Below are positions 1 through 5,200 of a stretch of DNA of 7,635 nt, piece by piece. Made by a program: the position numbers and the translations under genes. Position 1 is the first letter of the stretch. Each line of letters opens with the position of its first letter. Origin of the DNA: Desulfobacterales bacterium (GTDB lineage: Bacteria; Desulfobacterota; Desulfobacteria; Desulfobacterales; Desulfosalsimonadaceae); NCBI GenBank assembly GCA_007135795.1, contig SLIE01000079.1, positions 1 through 7,635 on the forward strand, given 5' to 3'. The notes beneath the pieces are model-generated. The model saw nothing but the letters and a program-made list of their open reading frames with translations. It was not told the origin of the DNA and did not search any database.

Positions 1-950
1 AGGAGCAAAAGCTGTTTTTTAACGTACCCCATCTTGGCGTGGAGGTCTCCCATCAGCCGTTCAACCGGCATCTGGGCCTCTTTCACCGGCAGATCCATCT
101 CCTCGGCCAGTCTTGTCTGAAACTCAAAGTACAACTGGTCGCATTTTCTCCCGGCAAAATAATGAAGACGATTGCGAATTCCCCATATGTAAGAAAGCGC
201 ATCGCACATATTGCTGTACTCATCATGGGACAGGATCCCCTGGTATTCGAAATCCCTGAAATCCTTGATACCGAACATGATTTTCCCGATCCACAAAAGC
301 GTGTGATAATCCCTGAGGCCACCGGCACCGTCTTTGAGGTTGGGCTCCAGCAGGAAGGTGGAATCACCGTAATTTTGATGCCGGGTCCGGTTGCGCGCCA
401 CCAGCCAATGGATGAGTTTGGTGGTAAACCGACTGGTGATGCTATCTTCTAGCTTGCTTGCAAGCTTTGCGTAAACAGAAGAAATACCGCAGATAAAGCG
501 GGCATCGAGCATTGCCGTCAGTGTTTCATAATCTGTTTTTGCAATCTGGATACAATCTTTCAAAGACCTGATGGCATACCCCACTTCCATCCTTATATCC
601 CAAAGCGGATAGACATATTCACGGACAAGTGCTTCCGCTTCGGGTGGTACCTGTTTTTCAAAAAGGATCAGCAGATCGACATCGGAATGGATGCACTGCT
701 CTGACCGCCCGTACCCCCCGAGCGCCTCAATGGCATAAGGGTTTTTATTGATCGCCATGGCCGGGCCTATCTGGCTTGTGGAAAAGCTTTCCCTGAAATA
801 TGTATCCAGAAGCTCGGCGTGAGCCCTTATCAATGCATCGGGTTCCCATGTCAGGATATTTTCGAAAAGCGCTTCCCGGCTTTCCCGAAGAATCCCTGCA
901 GGGGTTTCCTTGATGTTACTGACTGAATTGTGGGGGGGTTCTTTAATCAT
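1..950 (-). CDS. glnD: [Protein-PII] uridylyltransferase (GlnD-type), N-terminal part; runs off the left edge
   Basis: Only the first 316 codons are in the window, open with no stop to the left edge. GlnD uridylylates and deuridylylates PII proteins in response to glutamine, and so sets nitrogen assimilation. Translating the minus strand from ATG at 950 gives the nucleotidyltransferase signature GGYGRSEQCIHSDVDLLIL at about residues 78-96; D90 and D92 are the expected metal-binding aspartates. WDIRMEVGYAIR follows at 117-128, and EPNLKDGAGGLRD at 202-214 is a hallmark of the GlnD family. The start is supported by AGGA (958-961) seven bases upstream. The HD and ACT domains of a full GlnD (usually about 850-900 aa) would lie outside the window, so a shorter GlnD-like nucleotidyltransferase cannot be excluded. 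The family assignment is firm. The neighbouring minus-strand gene ends 246 bp upstream, and a promoter candidate lies between them. Confidence 0.87.
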   Translation of the reverse strand, partial: MIKEPPHNSVSNIKETPAGILRESREALFENILTWEPDALIRAHAELLDTYFRESFSTSQIGPAMAINKNPYAIEALGGYGRSEQCIHSDVDLLILFEKQVPPEAEALVREYVYPLWDIRMEVGYAIRSLKDCIQIAKTDYETLTAMLDARFICGISSVYAKLASKLEDSITSRFTTKLIHWLVARNRTRHQNYGDSTFLLEPNLKDGAGGLRDYHTLLWIGKIMFGIKDFRDFEYQGILSHDEYSNMCDALSYIWGIRNRLHYFAGRKCDQLYFEFQTRLAEEMDLPVKEAQMPVERLMGDLHAKMGYVKKQLLL

Positions 951-1057
951 TTCTATGTCCTTTTTGTTTTATTACATTGCAATGAAGATGCCAACAATGC
1001 TAAAATTAATTATATTTATTAATTCAAGATAGTTATATATTTAACAAAAACAATGTT

Positions 1058-1085
1058 ATTATATACGAATTTACAAAATTGTAAA
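1058..1085 (-). promoter_or_regulatory. Sigma70-type promoter candidate for glnD, with an overlapping palindrome
   Basis: Read on the minus strand, TTTACA (1080-1085) and a perfect TATAAT (1058-1063) are separated by 16 bp, with the glnD start about 108 bp downstream. A near-palindrome, TTACA-AAAT-TGTAA (1071-1084), covers most of the -35 box and part of the spacer, so it could be a repressor or activator site. The surrounding 951-1140 is very AT-rich. I saw no sigma54 -24/-12 element here, although nitrogen genes sometimes use one. The rest of 951-1196 holds no credible gene. Confidence 0.5.
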
Positions 1086-1196
1086 ACGAAGTCACAAAAA
1101 TGTTAAACTTATCTTTTGATCTCATTTGTTTTTTTGCAGAAGGGGGATGTTTTGAATAATACAAGCATGCAAGGGATGGAGATATACCCTGTCAGA

Positions 1197-2843
1197 TTAT
1201 AATGACCCCTGCGTCATACATCGCTCAGCCTGGTTTCTGCACGCAATGGCAAAGTCTTCCGGGTAGTGGCCATTGATCCAGCGAAGCTGGGTTTCGGAAA
1301 ACGCCCCCGGAGATTCCGGCAGGCGCGGCAAAAAAGCATAAACCAGCCGCTGGCCCATCTCTGGAGAATCGATTCTTTTTGAATATTCGATACTTGTGAT
1401 CATTCTGGCACCAAGGCCGGACAATATCCGCATCGCCAGCAAAATAGAGAAATCAATTGAGTCCCTCGTCTTTTGGTCCGCTTCGACAATATTGCCCACC
1501 GGGCTCAGCGTGATCAGGTTGAGTTCCCACTGGGAGGTCTGCGCCTTGGGAACGAACAACATCACATGTTCATCTGAATAAATCTCCAGGCTGGAAGGCT
1601 TTTTCACTTCCCCATCCATTCGTTCGTTTGATCGTACGGCCCGAATGAGGGCATCGAAAAAGCAAACCCCGGTTTCCTTGAGATACGCTGCTGAAAAATC
1701 CTCTACCAGATCTCCGTACGCATAGGGGCATTCCGGCAGACACGCTATTTCACCGGCATTTACGTCTGCCGGTATCATGGCATACTGTTGATGAACCTGC
1801 TGATGAGAAGCATGGAGACGGTGCCCACTGGCGGAAAAATCGAACCCAAAATTCCACCCCCACAAGGTTCTGTTGAATTTGATTGCACTACCGCCGGTTT
1901 CAGCGGCCAGGGAATTGCATATCTCTTTTCTTAGATTTTCAAGTTCAAGCGCAGGGATGCATATTCTCTGCGGGAAAGATGCAAGCCCCATCTCCTTTGC
2001 CAACCGCACATATGTACGCTGGTAATACAAATGCCGCATGCCGGTGATGTCATCTTCGGTGAGATCTTCAATACGATAACGGATTGCGTCATCCGCCATG
2101 TTTGCGGCATAGTGCCCCCATGGGATGTAACTGTTGCGCCGGAGGTATTCAAAAACATGCGATTTGCCGTTATGGCTTTTCCATTCCCCGACGATCCGAC
2201 TCCCCCCCTGGGCACCCGGCCGCAACACCATCGTGCGCCGGTAGTCCTCCGGAAGATACCGGTTATTTGCAAGAACTTCATACAGGTCATGATATGAAAT
2301 ATGCGGGTGGGCATGCCCGGTTTCCTCCCTGGTATACATTAACCCGGACGGCCTCCCCGTATCGGGGTCATATACGAATTCGCATGAACCCTGCGCCAGA
2401 CGGACAAGATCATCAGGATCTGTTGAGGTTTGGGCAAGGGCGATACGAAGCGGTTCGGGAAGCATCCGAAAAAATCGCTCCGCGTAATCTGTGGAAAGTC
2501 CCATATCGGATAATAGCGTATTGATATTACTTGTCAGCGAAACCGCACCAGGTTCGGGAAGGCGTATCCGTGCCGGATCATCCGCTTTTTCATCCGCCCA
2601 TACCTTTTTTATGTACGTGGTGCCACGAAACGGAAAAAAATTCGGCACTTCGAAAACCACGGCACCACTGGCAATCTCAACTTCCCCCGAAGGAAAATTC
2701 GCCCTGTTTTCATGATGACCGCCGCCTTCGAAAAGACCAAGCGACTCGATATAGTCGTTTTCTCGCAAATTGGTGACCCGAAAAGCCGGTTTGTGTACTT
2801 TCAGGGAAAATTTTCCTTCGGGTAAAACGCAGGTGCGAATCAT
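1197..2843 (-). CDS. Conserved-looking protein of unknown function, possibly GalT/HIT-superfamily (548 aa)
   Basis: I do not recognise this protein with confidence. The start at 2843 is chosen over the upstream ATG at 2894 because a strong AAGGAGG (2851-2857) sits exactly seven bases before it, while the 2894 ATG has no Shine-Dalgarno. The product is soluble, with no signal peptide or membrane segment. Two regions recall galactose-1-phosphate uridylyltransferase-like proteins made of two HIT domains. The first is NFGFDFSASGHRLHASHQQVHQQ (residues 331-353), a histidine-rich stretch after an N-x-G lead-in, comparable to the HxHxQ active site. The second is a later segment with VPKAQTSQWELNLI (431-444) and a C-terminal YAFLPRLP (502-509). 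A separate HAHPH motif lies at 177-181. The similarity is by eye only; the histidine spacing HxxHxxHxxxH does not match a classical HIT motif. The gene stands alone between glnD and a divergent peptidase gene. Confidence 0.8.
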   Translation of the reverse strand: MIRTCVLPEGKFSLKVHKPAFRVTNLRENDYIESLGLFEGGGHHENRANFPSGEVEIASGAVVFEVPNFFPFRGTTYIKKVWADEKADDPARIRLPEPGAVSLTSNINTLLSDMGLSTDYAERFFRMLPEPLRIALAQTSTDPDDLVRLAQGSCEFVYDPDTGRPSGLMYTREETGHAHPHISYHDLYEVLANNRYLPEDYRRTMVLRPGAQGGSRIVGEWKSHNGKSHVFEYLRRNSYIPWGHYAANMADDAIRYRIEDLTEDDITGMRHLYYQRTYVRLAKEMGLASFPQRICIPALELENLRKEICNSLAAETGGSAIKFNRTLWGWNFGFDFSASGHRLHASHQQVHQQYAMIPADVNAGEIACLPECPYAYGDLVEDFSAAYLKETGVCFFDALIRAVRSNERMDGEVKKPSSLEIYSDEHVMLFVPKAQTSQWELNLITLSPVGNIVEADQKTRDSIDFSILLAMRILSGLGARMITSIEYSKRIDSPEMGQRLVYAFLPRLPESPGAFSETQLRWINGHYPEDFAIACRNQAERCMTQGSL

Positions 2844-2850
2844 ACAAAAT

Positions 2851-2857
2851 CCTCCTT
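2851..2857 (-). promoter_or_regulatory. Strong ribosome binding site that fixes the start of the 548-aa gene
   Basis: On the minus strand this reads AAGGAGG, seven bases before the ATG at 2843. It decides the start. The longer in-frame ATG at 2894 would add 17 residues, lacks a comparable site, and would place this sequence inside the coding region. Confidence 0.85.
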
Positions 2858-2967
2858 GTACAAAAACAATACCATTGGCAAAGACGTTCACCATTTATGA
2901 TGGCGTCGGAAAAAGTCACGATCAGACAACTTACGCCCAGCATAAATTACACTTCCATATAAACGTT

Positions 2968-3000
2968 TTTATTGACTTTAGGCCATGGAAAATCAATATT
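2968..3000. promoter_or_regulatory. Overlapping divergent promoter candidates
   Basis: On the plus strand, TTGACT (2972-2977) is followed after 17 bp by AATATT (2995-3000), which would serve the M48 peptidase gene. On the minus strand, TTGATT (2991-2996) is followed after 17 bp by AATAAA (2968-2973), which would serve the 548-aa gene. The -35 boxes form inverted arms, TTGANTTT and AAANTCAA, so the two promoters would occlude each other. The -10 boxes each match only four of six consensus bases, so this is a candidate only. Confidence 0.3.
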
Positions 3001-3036
3001 TTATTAAATATAACACAAGAATAAATACTCTGCCCG

Positions 3037-3059
3037 AAACATGGCCGATAGCCATGTTT
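3037..3059. repeat. Perfect 9-bp hairpin in the leader of the M48 gene
   Basis: AAACATGGC and GCCATGTTT flank a five-base CGATA loop. No T-run follows on either strand, so it is not an intrinsic terminator. It lies about 65 bp before the peptidase start, downstream of the promoter candidate, and could be an mRNA-stabilising leader structure or an operator. Confidence 0.75.
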
Positions 3060-3067
3060 AGAAAGAT

Positions 3068-3090
3068 GCGGACAGGAATGTCCGCCCTCC
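3068..3090 (-). repeat. REP-like palindrome with a GGAG head
   Basis: GCGGACA and TGTCCGC form a perfect 7-bp stem around a four-base loop (GGAA on the plus strand, a GNRA-type tetraloop). Read on the minus strand, the tetranucleotide GGAG (3087-3090) precedes the palindrome by one base. A GTAG or GGAG head followed by a short palindrome is the known layout of REP elements mobilised by RAYT transposases. Only one copy is visible, so its repetitive nature is inferred. Confidence 0.5.
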
Positions 3091-3116
3091 ATTTAAATTA
3101 GACCATAACCAGGAGG
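3086..3116 (+). promoter_or_regulatory. Ribosome binding site of the M48 gene with a possible masking partner
   Basis: The Shine-Dalgarno AGGAGGA (3111-3117) lies six bases before the ATG at 3124. CCTCC at 3086-3090 is an exact complement of GGAGG at 3112-3116, with a 21-base AT-rich loop between them containing the palindrome ATTTAAAT. Pairing would hide the ribosome binding site. The strong site is certain; the masking role is inferred, and five base pairs over this loop are only weakly stable. Confidence 0.45.
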
Positions 3117-3123
3117 AAGAACC

Positions 3124-3939
3124 ATGCGCTTTATCATAACCGCTTGCCTTTGTCTGTTTATACTCCTTTTGGTTACGGCTTGCGCCAGCGTACCGATCAC
3201 AGGACGGCAGCAGTTGCAACTGGTACCGACGGGCACGCTGCTTTCGATGAGCAATCAGCAGTACAGTGAATTCCTGGACCAGCACGAATTGAGCGATGAT
3301 GAAGAACAGGTGCAGATGGTAAAGGACGTCGGCAACAAGATCGCAGCGGCCGTTGAGCAATACCTGGTAGAGGAAGGCCTTGAAGAAGAAATTGAAAATT
3401 ATGACTGGGAGTTTCACCTGGTGGAAGACGAGGCAGTCAATGCATTTGCCATGCCCGGGGGAAAAGTTGTCATATTTACCGGCATCATGCCGGTTGCTGA
3501 AAACGAAAATGGCCTTGCAGTGATCATGGGTCATGAAATCGCCCATGTGGTTGCCAATCACGGCAATGAACGAATGAGCCAGGGGCTGCTCACCCAGTTC
3601 GGCGGCATCGCGCTTGCAACGGCGCTCAGAGATTATCCGGCAACCACGCAGTCTCTGTTTATGGCGGCCTATGGCGCCGGTGCCCAGATTGGGGTATTGC
3701 TGCCTTACAGCCGCCTCCATGAAAGTGAGGCCGATCATTTGGGTTTGATATTCATGGCCATTGCGGGGTATGATCCCAGGGAAGCACCCCGCTTCTGGGA
3801 AAGGATGTCCGCAAAAAAACAAAATGCCGCACCGCCTGAATTCTTAAGCACTCACCCCGCCGATCAAAGGCGAATCGAAAACTTGGAAGAACTCCTGCCC
3901 GAAGCCATGGAGTATTATAGAAAGGGCGCCGGGAATTAA
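3124..3939 (+). CDS. M48-family lipoprotein metallopeptidase
   Basis: This is a 271-aa zinc metalloprotease predicted to be anchored in the envelope and to act in quality control of periplasmic or outer-membrane proteins, like E. coli LoiP/YcaL. The N-terminus is a lipoprotein signal: a hydrophobic stretch ending in the lipobox VTAC, with the lipidated cysteine at residue 20. The HExxH zinc motif is HEIAH at 137-141 (E138 catalytic), after a typical MPGGKVVIFTG strand at 110-120. The third zinc ligand is probably E200 in the ESEAD motif. A conserved STHP loop lies near residue 236. There is no TPR extension as found in BepA, and the length fits the short M48 lipoproteins. A strong AGGAGG precedes the start. 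The crcB gene follows after 54 bp, so co-transcription is likely. The substrate cannot be told from sequence. Confidence 0.93.
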   Translation: MRFIITACLCLFILLLVTACASVPITGRQQLQLVPTGTLLSMSNQQYSEFLDQHELSDDEEQVQMVKDVGNKIAAAVEQYLVEEGLEEEIENYDWEFHLVEDEAVNAFAMPGGKVVIFTGIMPVAENENGLAVIMGHEIAHVVANHGNERMSQGLLTQFGGIALATALRDYPATTQSLFMAAYGAGAQIGVLLPYSRLHESEADHLGLIFMAIAGYDPREAPRFWERMSAKKQNAAPPEFLSTHPADQRRIENLEELLPEAMEYYRKGAGN

Positions 3940-3993
3940 CGGCTGAAGCATATCAATGGGAAACATACGCAAGAGACACAGGTTGGAATAACA

Positions 3994-4371
3994 ATGATGC
4001 AGCGCATTCTCCTGCTTTGCCTCGCCGGTGCTTCCGGAACCCTTTGTCGATACGCCCTGGCTGGACTTGTCCACCGGGTTGTCGGAACCACTTTTCCATG
4101 GGGTACGCTTGCCGTCAATGTCACCGGATGTTTTACAGCCGGTCTGATGTGGTCTCTTTTTGAACATCGCTGGGTAATTGGCGGCGAAGCCCGCGTTATC
4201 ATAATGATCGGTTTCATCGGCGCTTTTACGACCTTTTCCACGTTTATTCTCGAATCCGGGGAACTTATCCGGACCACCCAGTATTTAATGGCCGCCGCCA
4301 ATTTTATTTTCCAAAACGGGCTTGGTCTGCTTGCACTCACAGCAGGGATCGCGCTCGGCCGTCTTGCCTGA
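3994..4371 (+). CDS. crcB: CrcB/Fluc-type fluoride ion channel
   Basis: A 125-aa, four-helix inner-membrane protein that lets toxic fluoride leave the cytoplasm; the family works as dual-topology dimers. Visible family motifs are GASGTLCRY (12-20), GTLAVNVTGCF (37-47, containing the conserved pore asparagine N42) and GFIGAFTTFSTF (73-84, containing the TTFST segment around the central sodium site and the phenylalanine box). Length and motif order are normal. There are two adjacent ATGs, at 3994 and 3997. The weak TTGGA (3983-3987) is spaced six and nine bases from them respectively, so the exact start is uncertain by one residue. The DUF190 gene follows after 16 bp, a pairing known for this family. 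I saw no crcB (fluoride) riboswitch in the 54 bp upstream. Confidence 0.93.
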   Translation: MMQRILLLCLAGASGTLCRYALAGLVHRVVGTTFPWGTLAVNVTGCFTAGLMWSLFEHRWVIGGEARVIIMIGFIGAFTTFSTFILESGELIRTTQYLMAAANFIFQNGLGLLALTAGIALGRLA

Positions 4372-4387
4372 CATTGGGGAACACATC

Positions 4388-4768
4388 ATGCAACTTCCTT
4401 TGGAATGTACACTGCTGAGAATTTTCATCGGCGAACGAGATCGCCGGGATGGCCGCCTTCTTTACGAAGTAATCGTTGAAAAGGCACGCGAACAGGGACT
4501 GGCCGGGGCAACCGTGCTACGAGGCATTCTTGGGTTCGGTGCCCACAGTCGGATCCACACGAGCCGTATCCTTCGCCTCTCCGAAGATCTGCCGATTGTC
4601 ATTGAAATTGTTGATCAAAGGGATCGCATCGACGATTTTCTCCCTGCACTTGACAAACTGATAACGGAAGGGATGGTGACAATTGAACCGACCAAAGTCA
4701 TCTGCTACCGCTGCAGTCTTCCGATAGCGACAGATAACAAGGCTTCCCCGCCGCCTTCCTTTGATTGA
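4388..4768 (+). CDS. DUF190 family PII-like protein
   Basis: A 126-aa soluble protein of the DUF190 family (Pfam PF02641), which adopts a PII-like ferredoxin fold and is often encoded beside CrcB. The core is recognisable: LLRIFIGERDR at 9-19, then GATVLRGILGFG at 40-51, and the closing strand MVTIEPTKVICYR at 96-108. The start at 4388 is favoured because GGGGA (4376-4380) lies seven bases upstream; an earlier in-frame ATG at 4322 would sit inside crcB. The C-terminal 18 residues, with two cysteines just before them (C106 and C109) and a PPPS stretch, extend past the core. It may sense a small ligand and adjust fluoride export, but that is inference from linkage and fold. No clear terminator follows the stop. 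Confidence 0.92.
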   Translation: MQLPLECTLLRIFIGERDRRDGRLLYEVIVEKAREQGLAGATVLRGILGFGAHSRIHTSRILRLSEDLPIVIEIVDQRDRIDDFLPALDKLITEGMVTIEPTKVICYRCSLPIATDNKASPPPSFD

Positions 4769-4797
4769 TATTTTCGTTCAACGCAAAAACCTGATGG

Positions 4798-4850
4798 CGT
4801 GTAAAAAATTTTATCAAGAGCCCATTCCTGGGCGGAAACAGCTTTACACG
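4798..4850. repeat. Nested inverted repeats overlapping the leader promoter
   Basis: CGTGTAAA (4798-4805) and TTTACACG (4843-4850) are perfect 8-bp inverted arms 37 bp apart. Between them, GCCCA-TTCC-TGGGC (4820-4833) forms a second small hairpin. The right arm contains the -35 box of the promoter at 4843-4872, so the pair could be a two-site operator that loops DNA. No T-run follows, so neither hairpin is a good terminator for the DUF190 gene. Confidence 0.5.
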
Positions 4851-4872
4851 TAGTCAAACTATATGCTATAAT
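4843..4872 (+). promoter_or_regulatory. Near-consensus extended -10 promoter far upstream of the acyl-CoA ligase gene
   Basis: TTTACA (4843-4848) and TATAAT (4867-4872) are 18 bp apart. TGC directly precedes the -10 box, giving the extended TGnTATAAT form. A transcript would start near 4879, leaving about 320 bases before the ligase ATG at 5201. That is long for a bacterial leader and leaves room for regulatory RNA. Confidence 0.65.
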
Positions 4873-4942
4873 AATTTGTATTATCAAAAATTTGAGGAAA
4901 CATTTAGCAAAAATGAAACAGTGTTTTTTAGTATGACTTTGT

Positions 4943-4971
4943 TTGACATCCAAAAACATATATGGTAAGAA
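4943..4971 (+). promoter_or_regulatory. Second promoter candidate in the same leader
   Basis: A perfect -35 box, TTGACA (4943-4948), is followed after 17 bp by TAAGAA (4966-4971), preceded by TGG as an extended -10. The -10 box matches only three of six consensus bases, so this is weaker than the upstream site. A transcript from it would begin just before the stem-loop at 4988. Confidence 0.35.
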
Positions 4972-4987
4972 AAACAAAAAAATACAA

Positions 4988-5029
4988 TGCACAAACGAGG
5001 ATTTTTCAACAATCACCAATCTTTGTGCA
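4988..5029 (+). ncRNA. Long stem-loop in the leader (8-bp stem, 26-base loop)
   Basis: TGCACAAA (4988-4995) and TTTGTGCA (5022-5029) are perfect complements with a 26-base AT-rich loop. Both ends stop abruptly at mismatches. It is the first structured element downstream of both promoter candidates. I do not recognise a known riboswitch or small RNA family. On DNA it could also be a split operator. Confidence 0.4.
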
Positions 5030-5091
5030 CCCCTTTAAAAAAAGACCCGGTCATAATCGATTTTAAGACTAAGAATAAAATTAAGCAAACG

Positions 5092-5145
5092 CTGATATCA
5101 AAACTGTCGTTCTGCGGCAAATGATTTTGATCAGGGAGTTTTTTT
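5092..5145 (+). terminator. Terminator-like hairpin (attenuator candidate) before the acyl-CoA ligase gene
   Basis: CTGAT-at-CAAAA (5092-5103) pairs with TTTTGATCAG (5125-5134) as ten base pairs with a two-base bulge. Inside it, TGTCG and CGGCA (5105-5109 with 5115-5119) form a second stem with one G-U pair and a five-base loop. GGAG and then seven T's (5139-5145) follow. The four-base gap before the T-run makes it less ideal than a classical terminator. Its position, downstream of two promoters and 55 bp before the start codon, suits an attenuator or the 3' end of a small RNA. Confidence 0.45.
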
Positions 5146-5200
5146 GCTTATCGATCCTGAAATTAGAACATAGCATTTATCAAACAAAGGAGCCCGAAAC

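Noticed and set aside
39..452. 137-codon plus-strand frame at the left edge
   Set aside because: The minus strand encodes GlnD motifs through the same stretch; the plus frame shows no recognisable features.
1150..1196. Intrinsic terminator after the 548-aa gene
   Set aside because: AGGG and CCCT around 1172-1190 can form only a weak stem and no T-run follows on the minus strand.
2844..2894. Extended N-terminus (17 residues) of the 548-aa protein from ATG at 2894
   Set aside because: No ribosome binding site before 2894, whereas a perfect AAGGAGG precedes the ATG at 2843.
3058..3822. 254-codon minus-strand frame opposite the M48 gene
   Set aside because: The plus-strand protein has complete M48 motifs and a lipobox; the antisense frame shows no domain and is a codon-usage shadow.
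3940..3993. Fluoride (crcB) riboswitch before crcB
   Set aside because: The 54-bp gap contains GGCTGAAG but lacks the conserved GGNGATG opening and the pseudoknot partners; it is too short for the aptamer plus expression platform.
4705..5019. 104-codon minus-strand reading frame with a hydrophobic middle
   Set aside because: It overlaps the end of the DUF190 gene, covers the promoter region, is low in complexity, and has no good ribosome binding site.
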